A DNA stretch of 64,000 bases from Verrucomicrobiota bacterium (GTDB lineage: Bacteria > Chlamydiota > Chlamydiia > Chlamydiales > JAEYWL01). The stretch is taken from positions 1 to 64,000 of the forward strand of contig JAEYWL010000062.1 in the NCBI GenBank assembly GCA_023428915.1, read 5' to 3'. Position numbers and translations under genes: made by a program. This document shows, one piece after another, positions 9,276 to 18,634 of the stretch (positions are counted from its first letter, which is position 1; the number at the start of each line of letters is the position of its first letter). The notes under the pieces are model-generated. The model was given only the letters and a program-made list of their open reading frames with translations. It was not told the DNA's origin and searched no databases.

Positions 9276-10802
9276 ATGACTCTTTCTAAACTATATTCTG
9301 CAGCATTTTTAGGGTTAGAAGCCCTGCCCGTAACAATAGAAGTGGACGCTTCCTCCGGCGCGGAAAAAACGACCCTCATTATTGTAGGTTTACCCGACAG
9401 CGCTGTTCGCGAGTCAAAAGACCGGGTGCTCTCGGCCATCAAGAACTCCCATTATTCCGTGCAGGCGCTCACCTGCATAATCAACTTAGCGCCAGGGGAT
9501 TTGCGTAAAGAAGGCCCTCTTTACGATTTGCCAATTGCCATAGGCTTGCTGCAATCGCTAGGATTGCTTAAGCCTGCTATCCCTCTTACAGACTACTTAT
9601 TGATTGGCGAGCTGGGGTTGGGCGGCGAAATACGCCAAATTACAGGAGCTCTCTCGGCAGCGCTGCTAGCAAGAAGCTTAGGAAAAAAAGGAATTATTCT
9701 GCCCGCCGCTAATGCCCGGGAAGCTGCTGCAGTGCCAGGCCTGGATGTAATCCCCATCCGCTCGCTAAAAGATGCCGCCGTTTTTTTTGTGCAGCCAGGG
9801 ACAATCAAAGCCATCTCCCGCACACCCGATCAGCAAATTTTTAAAAATGCGCCTGCCGCCATCGACTTTGCCGATATCAAAGGACAAACCCATGTCAAAC
9901 GCGCCTTGGAAATAGCGGCAGCCGGCGGCCATAACCTTTTGCTTTCCGGACCGCCAGGCTCCGGCAAAACCATGCTAGCCAAAGCCTTGATAGGCATTAT
10001 TCCGGAACTCACTTTGGAAGAAGCCTTAGAGGTAACAAAGATCCATTCCATTGCAGGCCTGCTGCCTGAAGGAAAGAGCCTAGTCGTCAGCAGGCCCTTC
10101 CGCTCCCCGCACCATACCATAAGCTACGCAGGCTTAATTGGCGGAGGCAGCAATCCGCGCCCCGGGGAAGTCGCCTTAGCCCATCAGGGCATTCTCTTTT
10201 TAGATGAATTGCCTGAATTCTCGCGCCAGGTTTTGGAAGTCCTGCGGCAGCCGCTTGAAGACCGGCGTGTAACCATAAGCCGCGCCAATGGCAGCTACAC
10301 TTTCCCCACAAGTTTCCTTTGCATTGCAGCCATGAACCCCTGCCCCTGCGGCATGCTAGGACATCCAGATAAGATATGCCGCGACACTGAGGCCCAGAGG
10401 AACCGCTACCGCAGCAAGATTTCTGGGCCTTTGCTCGACCGGATGGATATGCTCATTGAAGTCCCAGCCTTGAAATATCAGGAGCTCCTGCACAACCAAT
10501 CAGCTGAACCATCAGCCGTAATACGGGAGCGCGTCAAGGCTGCCCGCGAACGGCAGCACCGCCGTTTCGGCTCCATAAAAACCAACGCACAATGCAGCGC
10601 CGCCGAGTTGAAGGCCTTGCTGACCTTGGATTCTGCATGCAGCGAAGTGATGCAGCAAGCAATCGAGGCCATGGGACTTTCGGCCCGCGTATTCGACCGC
10701 CTGGTGCGCGTGGCGCAAACAATTGCCGACCTGGAAGACGCCAAAAGGATTGAAAGGCACCATTTACTAGAAGCCATCCATTTCCGCAGCCCCGCCTTTT
10801 AG
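9276..10802 (+). CDS. comM: YifB/ComM-family Mg-chelatase-like AAA+ ATPase
   Basis: A 508-residue, full-length member of the YifB/ComM family. ComM is a hexameric helicase that promotes branch migration during natural transformation. Visible are an N-terminal Lon-S5-like domain (EVDASSGAEKTTLIIVGLPD, then DLPIAIGLLQ), the ADIKGQ motif, Walker A SGPPGSGKTMLAKAL (about residues 226-240), Walker B GILFLDELPEF, the zinc-like cluster NPCPCGMLGHPDKIC, and a C-terminal Mg_chelatase_C helical bundle. It starts at ATG 9276, 25 bases after kdpD, so it may be read from the same transcript although it is functionally unrelated to K+ transport. Confidence 0.93.
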   Translation: MTLSKLYSAAFLGLEALPVTIEVDASSGAEKTTLIIVGLPDSAVRESKDRVLSAIKNSHYSVQALTCIINLAPGDLRKEGPLYDLPIAIGLLQSLGLLKPAIPLTDYLLIGELGLGGEIRQITGALSAALLARSLGKKGIILPAANAREAAAVPGLDVIPIRSLKDAAVFFVQPGTIKAISRTPDQQIFKNAPAAIDFADIKGQTHVKRALEIAAAGGHNLLLSGPPGSGKTMLAKALIGIIPELTLEEALEVTKIHSIAGLLPEGKSLVVSRPFRSPHHTISYAGLIGGGSNPRPGEVALAHQGILFLDELPEFSRQVLEVLRQPLEDRRVTISRANGSYTFPTSFLCIAAMNPCPCGMLGHPDKICRDTEAQRNRYRSKISGPLLDRMDMLIEVPALKYQELLHNQSAEPSAVIRERVKAARERQHRRFGSIKTNAQCSAAELKALLTLDSACSEVMQQAIEAMGLSARVFDRLVRVAQTIADLEDAKRIERHHLLEAIHFRSPAF

Positions 10803-10892
10803 ATATTCTTTCCAGAAAAACTAAAAAAAGTTATCTTAAGTTTCATAGCGCTTATATCTTTATTCTACTAACTCAATAGGTATAAAACAAAA

Positions 10893-11306
10893 ATGCCAAC
10901 GCTTGAAATTACATCTACTGAAACGCGCTTAAATCATTTCCTTAAAGCTTTTGAAGAGTGGTGCCTCGACCCCAAGCCCTTAAATGAAGAAGAAATCGCC
11001 AATTTTATTTGCAAAGACTCGTTTGTCTTAATCAATAATGGCGAGGCCGCTCTCAATAATTTCGCCGACTATCTTAAACTCGTGGAAAATTTCAGGCGCA
11101 AAATTAGCCGCTATAAAAATTCCGGCCTATTAAAAGCGCCTCTGCTAATAGGAAAGCAAGCGGTGATTGAATACAAGCTTGAATTTAACTGTAAGGAAGA
11201 GCAGAAGCTGAAAAAAATTTACGTAATGGCTATTGTCGAGCTGCAAGATGGAATCATCACAAGCTGGAATCAAGTCACTCACTACCAAAATTGGTTTAAC
11301 GCTTAA
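10893..11306 (+). CDS. Small NTF2/SnoaL-like protein
   Basis: A 137-residue protein with no signal peptide. An N-terminal helical pair ([14 protein letters not shown]) leads into a region with the pattern of the NTF2/SnoaL cone fold: a 'disaster' segment ([15 protein letters not shown]), a helix, and a pair of long strands ending in [21 protein letters not shown]. No catalytic residues can be proposed. It lies between comM and the copper ATPase gene; the latter starts 34 bases after its stop, so they may share a transcript. The family call is by pattern only. Confidence 0.5.
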   Translation: MPTLEITSTETRLNHFLKAFEEWCLDPKPLNEEEIANFICKDSFVLINNGEAALNNFADYLKLVENFRRKISRYKNSGLLKAPLLIGKQAVIEYKLEFNCKEEQKLKKIYVMAIVELQDGIITSWNQVTHYQNWFNA

Positions 11307-11340
11307 AACCCAAGCCGGGTTTAAACTCTGCGAGGAGTAT

Positions 11341-13512
11341 ATGCCGCAGCACTGCTCCCATTGCAAATCCCCTGATAAAGAGACAGCTCCGGTCATTCCC
11401 GGAACCGTTTACACTTGTCCAATGCATCCCGAAATCCGGCAGCCTAAGCCTGGCAACTGCCCCCTATGCGGCATGGCCCTTGAACCTGTGCATCCGGCAG
11501 CCTCGCAAGAGCAAGGAGAATACCGGGAGATGCGCCTCCGTTTTTGGCTTGCGCTGATCTTGACAATTCCATTATTTATCCTGGCAAATGGCCCTATGTT
11601 TATAGGCGCCAGTTTTACCCGGCTAATACCTTCTCAAACAAACATTTGGCTGCAACTTGTGTTAGGCACTCTGGTGGTGCTTGGCACCGGTTGGCCTTTT
11701 TTTACCCGGGCCTTTGCCTCTTTTGTACACCTCTCCCTAAATATGTTCACTTTGATTGCTTTGGGCGTAGGCGCTGCCTATGGATATAGCATTGTAGCCG
11801 CTCTGCTGCCAAACATTTTGCCGGAGGCTTTTAAAGAGCATGGCCTGCCTCATCTTTACTTTGAAGCCGCTGCGATGATTACCGCCCTTGTGCTCCTCGG
11901 ACAAGTACTGGAATTAAAGGCGCGTGCTGAAACTGGCAAAGCCCTGCAAGCCTTGCTGGGCCAGGCTGCTAAAATAGCCCATCTTATCCAAGGAACAGAG
12001 GAAAAAGAGCTTCCCATAGACCATGTGCAGCCCGGCAATATTCTGCGGGTAAAACCCGGAGAGAAAATTCCGGTTGACGGGGTTGTTTTAGAAGGCAGCA
12101 GCCAGGTAGATGAATCCATGATCAGCGGGGAGCCATTGCCTGTCCTAAAAAGCAGTGGAGAGAAAGTTATTGGGGGAACGCTAAATCAAACGGGCAGTTT
12201 CCTTATGCGCGCTGAAAAAGTGGGCGGCGACACTTTATTGGCTCGCATCATCCAGGTTGTAGCTGATGCGCAGCGCAGCAAAGCTCCCATTCAAAAATTA
12301 GCGGATACAGTCTCAGGCATTTTTGTTCCCATTGTATTATTAACGGCCATTATCACGTTTATCATTTGGGCCGTGTTCGGACCAGAGCCTAAGCTAGCAT
12401 ATGCGCTGGTCAATGCCGTTTCGGTGCTGATCATCGCCTGCCCTTGCGCTTTAGGTTTGGCCACGCCGATGTCGCTTATGGTGGGCATTGGCAAGGGCGC
12501 CCAGCAAGGCATTCTGATTAAAGACGCCGCTTCGCTAGAAACCCTTGAAAACACTTCCATCATTGCTTTAGATAAGACCGGCACCTTGACGGAGGGCAAA
12601 CCGGCGGTTGCGGCAATTGAAGCACTAAAAGGCACAGAAACTGCCGAGCTGCTGCGCATGGCTGCCGGTTTAGAGCAAAACAGCGAACACCCGCTTGCAC
12701 GGGCAATCCTGCAATACGCCCAAAAACACAAAATAACAATTCCCCCTGCAGAGCAATTCACCTCTCTTACCGGCAATGGCCTTATAGGACAAGTCCTGGG
12801 CAAAGAAGTGCTCGTAGGTAATGCTCAATTACTAAAACAAAAAGGGATTTTGATTGCCTCTGAAATAGCAGCTAAAGCGGAAAAAGCCGAACAGCAAGCA
12901 CAAACGGTAATATTTATCGCCGTCGGCAAACAAACGGCAGGCTACATTGCCGTAGCCGACCCCGTAAAAGCCGGCACGCCCTCAGCTGTCGAGCGGTTGC
13001 ATAAGATGGGGCTTGAACTGGCCATGCTAACCGGAGATAACCAGCATACGGCTCAAGCAATTAGTCAACAGCTGGACCTTGACCTTTTTTTTGCCGGCGT
13101 CAATCCCCTCGATAAGCAGCAGCATATCAATCAAATGAAAGCGGGCGGAAAAATTGTCGCTATGGCCGGCGATGGAATTAACGATGCCCCCGCACTGGCA
13201 GCTGCGGATATTGGCATTGCCATGGGAAATGGCACAGATATCGCCATGGAAACTGCAGGCGTCACTTTGGTAAAGGGAGACCTTAATGGGATCGCACGCG
13301 CTATAAAGTTGAGCCAGGCCACCATGCGCAACATTAAGCAGAATCTTTTCTTTGCGTTTATCTATAACTTGCTAGGAGTGCCTTTAGCCGCGGGAATTCT
13401 CTATCCCCTTACCGGCCTGCTGCTTAATCCGGTAATCGCAGGAGCGGCCATGGCATTCAGCTCCGTTTCAGTTATCGTCAACTCTTTAAGATTAAGAAAA
13501 TTACAACTGTAG
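11341..13512 (+). CDS. copA: Copper-translocating P1B-type ATPase
   Basis: An inner-membrane Cu(I) exporter (P1B-1 ATPase). The start at ATG 11341 is chosen because GAGGAG lies just upstream (11332-11337); an open frame from 11233 overlaps the previous gene and adds nothing family-like. The resulting 723-residue protein has no classical HMA (GMTCxxC) domain. Instead it opens with a heavy-metal-binding YHS-like module, YTCPMHPEI...CPLCGM (about 22-45). Eight hydrophobic segments follow, with the metal site CPC at 367-369, SGEPLP in the actuator, DKTGTLT with Asp411 as the phosphorylated residue, the HP motif SEHPLARAI, and [16 protein letters not shown]. All catalytic features are present. This CPMHPEI-type N-terminus is common among copper or silver ATPases. 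Confidence 0.93.
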   Translation: MPQHCSHCKSPDKETAPVIPGTVYTCPMHPEIRQPKPGNCPLCGMALEPVHPAASQEQGEYREMRLRFWLALILTIPLFILANGPMFIGASFTRLIPSQTNIWLQLVLGTLVVLGTGWPFFTRAFASFVHLSLNMFTLIALGVGAAYGYSIVAALLPNILPEAFKEHGLPHLYFEAAAMITALVLLGQVLELKARAETGKALQALLGQAAKIAHLIQGTEEKELPIDHVQPGNILRVKPGEKIPVDGVVLEGSSQVDESMISGEPLPVLKSSGEKVIGGTLNQTGSFLMRAEKVGGDTLLARIIQVVADAQRSKAPIQKLADTVSGIFVPIVLLTAIITFIIWAVFGPEPKLAYALVNAVSVLIIACPCALGLATPMSLMVGIGKGAQQGILIKDAASLETLENTSIIALDKTGTLTEGKPAVAAIEALKGTETAELLRMAAGLEQNSEHPLARAILQYAQKHKITIPPAEQFTSLTGNGLIGQVLGKEVLVGNAQLLKQKGILIASEIAAKAEKAEQQAQTVIFIAVGKQTAGYIAVADPVKAGTPSAVERLHKMGLELAMLTGDNQHTAQAISQQLDLDLFFAGVNPLDKQQHINQMKAGGKIVAMAGDGINDAPALAAADIGIAMGNGTDIAMETAGVTLVKGDLNGIARAIKLSQATMRNIKQNLFFAFIYNLLGVPLAAGILYPLTGLLLNPVIAGAAMAFSSVSVIVNSLRLRKLQL

Positions 13513-13551
13513 ATTGCATGGTATTACCCCGGCTTGCTATGCTTATTGCCT

Positions 13552-14871
13552 ATGCCTCCGCTTGACCAATTACTTCTACCAGCTTTGTTTTCTGTTATCG
13601 GCCTGCTGACAGGTCTTTTGATTTTTCTTTGGAAGCAAAAGGAAACTCTTCAACTGCAGGCAGACAGCAAAGAACAAGAGCTGCATGCCCTCCGCCTGGA
13701 AAGGCAAGAACTGCAGAATCGTTTGGCCGTTAAAGAGGCCATCCTGCAAGAACGCCAGGAGAATTATCAAAAATCGCAACAGCTGTTAAATGACAACTTT
13801 AAAAACATCTCCCATGATATTCTAAAAAGCAACAGCCAGTCTTTTTTAGAAATGGCCACTTTGAAATTCGAAAAATTTTATGAAGGCGCCAAAGTCGATC
13901 TGCACTCAAGGCAATCCGCCATTGATGAATTGCTAAAACCGGTCAAAATCACTTTGGATAAAGTTGGCGAAAGCCATAACCAGCTGCGCAGCTACCTGTC
14001 CGCCCATCAAACCAGCTTTGCCGAACAGATTAAACACTTGGCTGAAGCCCACCACCGTTTAGAAGGGGAAACCTCTAATCTCGTCAAAGCGCTTCGGGTG
14101 CCCAATGTGCGAGGCCGCTGGGGAGAAATGCAATTGCGCCGCGTGGTTGAGATTGCCGGCATGCTCGAACACTGCGATTTTGTGCAGCAAGCCACAAGTT
14201 CGAATGAAGACAAACGGCTGCGTCCCGACATGCTCGTCAACCTGCCCGGCGGCAAAAATATTGTAGTCGATTCCAAAACACCTCTGCAAGCCTATCTTGA
14301 CGCTTATGAAGCCGCTGACGAAGAGACGCGCCAAAACAGATTGAAAGACCACGCCCGCCAGGTTAAAACACATATCACACAATTAGCCTCAAAAGCTTAT
14401 TGGGAGCAGTTCGAAGCCGCCCCTGAATTTGTGCTGCTTTTCCTCCCCAGCGAAACCTTCTACAGCGCAGCACTTGAACACGACCCCTCATTGATCGAGT
14501 ATGGCGTGGAGCAACGGGTCATTTTAGCTACTCCCACAACCCTGATTGCCTTGCTGCGAGCTGTGGCTTATGGCTGGAACCAGGAAAAGATAGCGGAAAA
14601 TGCCCAGAAAATCAGCGCGCTGGGCAAAGACCTCTACGAAAGGCTGTTTAAAATTGGCGCCTACTTCGGCGACATTAAGAAAAGCCTGGAAAAAACAGTC
14701 GACTCCTACAACAAAGCCGTAGGTTCCCTCGAAAGCCGCATCCTTGTAACTGCGCGCAAGCTCAAGGACGCTTGCGCCATCGACAAGGACCTTCCAGAGC
14801 TTGAGCCCATCGACACCTTTCCTCGAGCCATCCAAAAAGAAGAACTCCTGCAAGAACAACCCGATCAATAA
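13552..14871 (+). CDS. rmuC: RmuC family protein (DNA recombination-limiting)
   Basis: A RmuC-family protein, proposed to be a nuclease-related factor that limits inversions at short repeats. It has a single N-terminal membrane anchor (about 7-28), then a long Gln/Glu-rich coiled coil (about 30-90). The conserved core carries [36 protein letters not shown] and [18 protein letters not shown], and ends with [20 protein letters not shown]. The ATG at 13552 gives 439 residues; a TTG at 13534 would add six. Neither has a good ribosome-binding site. In Chlamydia the orthologue lies, as I recall, next to pssA and between it and an M16 protease gene, and both partners are found a few kb further on here. 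Confidence 0.92.
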   Translation: MPPLDQLLLPALFSVIGLLTGLLIFLWKQKETLQLQADSKEQELHALRLERQELQNRLAVKEAILQERQENYQKSQQLLNDNFKNISHDILKSNSQSFLEMATLKFEKFYEGAKVDLHSRQSAIDELLKPVKITLDKVGESHNQLRSYLSAHQTSFAEQIKHLAEAHHRLEGETSNLVKALRVPNVRGRWGEMQLRRVVEIAGMLEHCDFVQQATSSNEDKRLRPDMLVNLPGGKNIVVDSKTPLQAYLDAYEAADEETRQNRLKDHARQVKTHITQLASKAYWEQFEAAPEFVLLFLPSETFYSAALEHDPSLIEYGVEQRVILATPTTLIALLRAVAYGWNQEKIAENAQKISALGKDLYERLFKIGAYFGDIKKSLEKTVDSYNKAVGSLESRILVTARKLKDACAIDKDLPELEPIDTFPRAIQKEELLQEQPDQ

Positions 14872-14976
14872 ACGTCTTGCATAATTCATTTCCTTGAAGG
14901 ATAGTTTCTATGCTGATTAAGATGGCTCAAAAACGTTAATCAGGGCACGGACAAGGAAATGAATTATGCAAGACGT
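14872..14976. repeat. 105-nt inverted-repeat element after rmuC
   Basis: A perfect 25-bp inverted repeat, with arms at 14872-14896 and 14952-14976. It begins on the base after the rmuC stop codon. A second 8-bp inverted pair (CTGATTAA/TTAATCAG) sits inside the 55-base loop. There is no T-run, so it is not a classical terminator. It could be a MITE-like element or a structured transcript end. Confidence 0.7.
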
Positions 14977-15071
14977 CTATTAAATAACATACCTATCTTT
15001 CTTTAGATCGCATAAAGATCTGCAAATCCAATAACTGTTAAATAGAATATAAAATTGATTTTTAAATGATA

Positions 15072-15110
15072 AAATATTGCAACCTTGGGCTTATCAAGGT
15101 TGCAATATTT
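15072..15110 (-). terminator. Intrinsic terminator after the Ser/Pro-rich gene
   Basis: A perfect 15-bp stem (15072-15086 with 15096-15110) and 9-base loop. On the minus strand it is followed by the A/T-rich TATCATTTAAAAATC. It lies just past the stop codon of the minus-strand gene ending at 15129. Confidence 0.7.
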
Positions 15111-15128
15111 CGCAGAATATTGAACGAA

Positions 15129-16043
15129 TTATTGTTTTCGGCGCTTGGCAGATTCTGCAGATTTTTTTGAAGGCTCATAGTCTGAATCGGAATCAGCTGG
15201 ATTATAACTCTTTCTCACTCCTTTTGTACGCTCTGATCTTCTTGTTCCCTCTGTTGTTGTTGTTCTTTCGTTTGCTACTGCTTTGCGCTTCTTGCCGCCA
15301 GAAGAAGCGGCTTGCGCTGAAGAGGAGCTACTAGAAGTAGTCGTAGTAGGTGCAGCCTGCTTGCCAGCTGAAGATTGAGGAGTTGGAGGAGTTGCTTTAG
15401 CTTGAAATGGGACTGCGGGTCCCATAAAAGGGATAGATGGGTTAAATGGTGGTCTTGCTGGCGCACTATTTACCTGACCGACATAACCGCCTTGGGGTGG
15501 AGACACTCTAATAGGAGCATAGGGTAAAGGGCGGGGGGCAGCCGGTGGAAACTGTAAATTACCAAGAGGAGCTCGTTGAGGCAAGGAATTTGCAGGCCAG
15601 CTTGCAGGATTAGCAGCCGTTGTCCTACTACTAGCAGAGGTTGTATTCCCGGGATTATGGGGACGAATGGGGCTACTTGGGTTAAAAAAAGTGGGAGATG
15701 GCATTGGAGCCATAGAGCCATTGGCTACAAAAGGTGGATGGGCCGTATTGGCATTTTGTATAAAAGAATTACATAACAATTTCAATTCTAGTTTAATCTT
15801 GTTTGCTTCAAGAATCGCAATTGAAATAAGAGCTCTGCAATTTTCAGTGCCTGATGAACTATTCAGCTCTACTGCCGCTTCTTTGATTTTGTCCATAACT
15901 TTATTAACACTTTCGTCTAACTCTTTAGCTTTTTTTTTCGTTTCTTCGGAAGCGAATAGGTTGTTTATCCAAGTATGTTGATTTGATCCAATATATACAT
16001 TATCGCCTAAAATTGGATTTGTTGCTCTTATATTACTGTTCAT
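15129..16043 (-). CDS. Ser/Pro-rich protein with nuclear-localisation-like C-terminus (candidate effector A)
   Basis: 304 residues, no recognised family. An N-terminal helical region (about 30-95, SEETKKKAKELDESVNKVMD) is followed by a low-complexity stretch rich in Pro, Ser, Asn and Thr (about 100-240). The C-terminus is strongly basic, with KKRK, RRSERTKGVRK, an acidic DSDSDYEP patch and a terminal KRRKQ. Basic clusters like these resemble eukaryotic nuclear localisation signals and are unusual for a bacterial cytosolic protein. The gene at 17654-18517 has the same architecture and similar short blocks (IQNAN/IAQNAN, poly-Ser), so they look like diverged paralogues. There is no Sec signal, so delivery by type III secretion is inferred. 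The start is ATG with an upstream GGGGA. Confidence 0.6.
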   Translation of the reverse strand: MNSNIRATNPILGDNVYIGSNQHTWINNLFASEETKKKAKELDESVNKVMDKIKEAAVELNSSSGTENCRALISIAILEANKIKLELKLLCNSFIQNANTAHPPFVANGSMAPMPSPTFFNPSSPIRPHNPGNTTSASSRTTAANPASWPANSLPQRAPLGNLQFPPAAPRPLPYAPIRVSPPQGGYVGQVNSAPARPPFNPSIPFMGPAVPFQAKATPPTPQSSAGKQAAPTTTTSSSSSSAQAASSGGKKRKAVANERTTTTEGTRRSERTKGVRKSYNPADSDSDYEPSKKSAESAKRRKQ

Positions 16044-16213
16044 TTATTCCCCTATTTTTTATTAAACTTAGCTTATTTTACTTAATTTTTTTAAAGATTA
16101 TATAAAGAAAATGTTTCTATATAATATTTTTGCATAATGCTCTCAACCTATAATTACTCTTGCTAAAATTCTCCAAAATAAAAATAATATGGTAAAAGAA
16201 AAAATAGGAATCT

Positions 16214-16966
16214 ATGTACGTTACCTATAACAGCAACAATCGCAGAGAAGCACTCTATCTGGTTTGTGTGACCCTATTTACAGTAATTGTGATCCTCTCA
16301 AATTTAATTACTGTCAAAATGGTAAGCGTGCCTTGGCTGACCCCTTACGCTATTCCTTGCGGGCTGTTGACCTATCCTTTAACTTTTTTACTGGGCGACT
16401 TAGTTACAGAAATTTACGGCTCGGCCAAAGCAAAATTCATGGTGTATTTAGGTTTTGGCGCCAGTCTTGTCGCTCATGGTATTGTGCTTTTAGCTTTAAA
16501 TATGCCAGCCCACCCTGATTGGGTATTTGCCTACAATCCTTACCATTTGGGCGATGCTGCTGCACAACAAAAAGCCTTTGAAACTATATTCGGATTAAAC
16601 GGAATTGCCGTTCTAAGTTCACTGGCGGCCTATGGCGCTTCCCAGTTGCTAGACATTAACTTGTTTGGCTTTTTGAAAGAAGTGACTAAAAACAAACACC
16701 TCTGGCTGCGCAATGGCGGGTCTACCTTAATTTCCCAATTAACCGACACCCTTATCGTCAATGTGCTTCTGCTCTATTGCGGCCTCAAACTGGAACTGAA
16801 CCTAGTCATTCAAATTAGCCTTGTCTGCTACCTCTTTAAAATGGGCTTTGCGATTTGCAACATCCCGCTATTTTATGCCGCAGTGTCTGCAGCAAAGTGG
16901 TTCTTAGGTGAAGCCCCTTTGCGCAACAAGAACAAGCCGGGCAGCTTGAGCTATCAGTCAGGATAG
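16214..16966 (+). CDS. VUT/YhhQ-family queuosine precursor transporter
   Basis: 250 residues with about six hydrophobic helices. The VUT (DUF165/YhhQ) signature is visible: FTVIVILSNLITVKMV near the N-terminus, GLLTYPLTFLLGDLVTEIYG, and late STLISQLTDTLIVNVLLL. Family members import queuosine precursors (7-cyano- or 7-aminomethyl-deazaguanine) for tRNA modification. In an intracellular bacterium it would scavenge from the host; that is inference. A PAP2 gene follows 9 bases later, probably on the same transcript. The upstream AT-rich region is shared with a divergent effector-like gene. Confidence 0.85.
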   Translation: MYVTYNSNNRREALYLVCVTLFTVIVILSNLITVKMVSVPWLTPYAIPCGLLTYPLTFLLGDLVTEIYGSAKAKFMVYLGFGASLVAHGIVLLALNMPAHPDWVFAYNPYHLGDAAAQQKAFETIFGLNGIAVLSSLAAYGASQLLDINLFGFLKEVTKNKHLWLRNGGSTLISQLTDTLIVNVLLLYCGLKLELNLVIQISLVCYLFKMGFAICNIPLFYAAVSAAKWFLGEAPLRNKNKPGSLSYQSG

Positions 16967-16975
16967 AGTTATTTC

Positions 16976-17650
16976 ATGCACAACTACATTACACGTCATT
17001 GGCCATGGCTGGTGCCATTGCTTGCCCTACTTTGCATAGCGCCCTTCACTCCTGCTTTGGATTTGGCCATCAGCCGCTTTTTTTATGGCAGCGCCGAGCA
17101 CCCCTTTCCTGCCCAATTTCCCCTATTTCCTTTTCTATATACTTATGGAGAATGGCCCGGCCTGGCAACAGGTTTTGGCGGCTTCCTTTTATTCCTCGGC
17201 TCTTTTATTTTTCGCACTTTAAAGCATTACCGCAAAGCTGGCCTGACGCTGGCTCTTACGCTAGCCATTGGGGCCGGGCTTATTTCCGCCGCGTTGCTCA
17301 AAGAACATTGGCATAGGCCCCGTCCCAAACAGACAATCGATTTCGGCGGCAATTATCCCTATACCCCATTTTACACCTATCCCAGCATTCAAACTACCGA
17401 GGGGCTTAAATCCTTCCCTTCAGGGCATGCCATGATGGGCTTTTACTTCCTGGTCTTTATTCCCATTGGCGACTATTACCGCAATCGTGCCTTAAAGCTA
17501 TTCGGCCTAATAACAGGCTTGGGCTTCGGCATCCTGCTTTCCCTAACCCGCCTGGCCCAAGGGGGCCACTACCTCTCAGACACTATTTTTTCCGCCTTCA
17601 TAACCTGGATGACCATCCTGCTAGTCAGCTGGCTGGTCTTCAGAAAATAG
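16976..17650 (+). CDS. PAP2-family membrane phosphatase
   Basis: 224 residues, with about six membrane helices. The three PAP2 active-site motifs are present in order: KEHWHRPRP (C1, KxxxxxxRP type), PSGHAM (C2), and TRLAQGGHYLSD (C3, SRxxxxxHxxxD type). The family hydrolyses phosphate monoesters or diphosphates of lipids such as phosphatidate, lipid A 1-phosphate or undecaprenyl diphosphate. The long C1-C2 loop is reminiscent of LpxE/LpxT-like members, but the substrate cannot be settled by eye. It is 9 bases downstream of the VUT transporter gene. Confidence 0.85.
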   Translation: MHNYITRHWPWLVPLLALLCIAPFTPALDLAISRFFYGSAEHPFPAQFPLFPFLYTYGEWPGLATGFGGFLLFLGSFIFRTLKHYRKAGLTLALTLAIGAGLISAALLKEHWHRPRPKQTIDFGGNYPYTPFYTYPSIQTTEGLKSFPSGHAMMGFYFLVFIPIGDYYRNRALKLFGLITGLGFGILLSLTRLAQGGHYLSDTIFSAFITWMTILLVSWLVFRK

Positions 17651-17653
17651 GAA

Positions 17654-18517
17654 CTAATCGATTGCCACGGTTTCTTTTTTAAGGCGTTTAGCAGGCCCGG
17701 CCTCATTTGGATTTTGCCCTTCCCCTGTTGTGCGTTTTTCTCCAACCTTATTAACTTGTTCTGTGCTCTTGGTTGTAGAAGTAGTTAAAGAGGATGAGCT
17801 GCTTGAATTTCCCGATGCGCCAATCCTTTCTGGAGTTGAATTTTCAGCATTTTTATCGGAGCGTTCTAAGTAAACTATACTATTATCTTTGTAAGTTACT
17901 TGTAAAAGATGGAACTTATAATCTATATTAAAAATACCTTCAATCCGAGCAGTTGGCATTAAATGAGAGCAGTAAATATTGAAGCGGCTGCAATTAGGTG
18001 GAAACTTCACTGCAGTTGGAGAAATAACCTGATAATAATATAGCTCATTATAAAAGTTTATTTTTAAACGGTCTAGCTTACCATTGTTATGTTCAACACC
18101 CTGAAGCATAATGCGAAGATAGGAGCCAGATGCTTTTTTACCCGCTGAAGCCCTAGAGGAGGGGCTGCCGACGCTGACAGTTGAGGCCGTATTAGTAAAA
18201 GCTGGACTTTGGACAGTATTGGAATTTGCGTTTTGCGCAATCGAAATAGATAGCGAGCCGATTTTAGTTTCATTAATAGAAACCTGCCGCACTATCTCTT
18301 TAAGTTTTGAAATATGCTGGTCGAAATTTGCACGTAATTCTGGATGAAGACTGACAATCAGAGCTCTCGTTCTTGCTATGGCCTCGCATTCTTGTTCAAG
18401 ACTGCTTGCAATATTTTTGTTTAAATGAATTAATTCTTTGGCTTCTTCGCGATTTTGAGAAGGCAGCAGGCTTGACCACAGACCAATATCTTGACTACGG
18501 TTATTTACAGAATCCAC
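17654..18517 (-). CDS. Candidate effector B with c-Myc-like nuclear-localisation motif
   Basis: 287 residues, no known family. The GTG start is supported by GGAGAG three bases upstream. An N-terminal helical region (about 15-90) is followed by a Ser/Thr/Asn-rich linker and a central beta-rich module (about 130-215, SGSYLRIMLQGVEH... YKFHLLQVTYKDNSIVYLE). Then comes poly-Ser/Thr and a C-terminus ending GPAKRLKKETVAID. PAKRLKK closely resembles the c-Myc nuclear localisation signal (PAAKRVKLD). Its overall plan and short motifs parallel the gene at 15129-16043, but only this one has the beta-rich module. Its stop is 3 bases from the convergent PAP2 gene. Host nuclear targeting is inferred. Confidence 0.6.
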   Translation of the reverse strand: MDSVNNRSQDIGLWSSLLPSQNREEAKELIHLNKNIASSLEQECEAIARTRALIVSLHPELRANFDQHISKLKEIVRQVSINETKIGSLSISIAQNANSNTVQSPAFTNTASTVSVGSPSSRASAGKKASGSYLRIMLQGVEHNNGKLDRLKINFYNELYYYQVISPTAVKFPPNCSRFNIYCSHLMPTARIEGIFNIDYKFHLLQVTYKDNSIVYLERSDKNAENSTPERIGASGNSSSSSSLTTSTTKSTEQVNKVGEKRTTGEGQNPNEAGPAKRLKKETVAID

Positions 18518-18634
18518 TTACTCTCCAAGTAAAATTTAATTGTTAATGTAATATTATTTATTATTAAGATTCATAAGGATATTATGATAATCAAAAAAAT
18601 AAATGCAATGCTATTACAGAACTAAAAGTTATAT

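Noticed and set aside
11233..11340. In-frame extension of copA upstream of ATG 11341
   Set aside because: It overlaps the preceding gene, has no ribosome site and no metal-binding motif; GAGGAG marks 11341.
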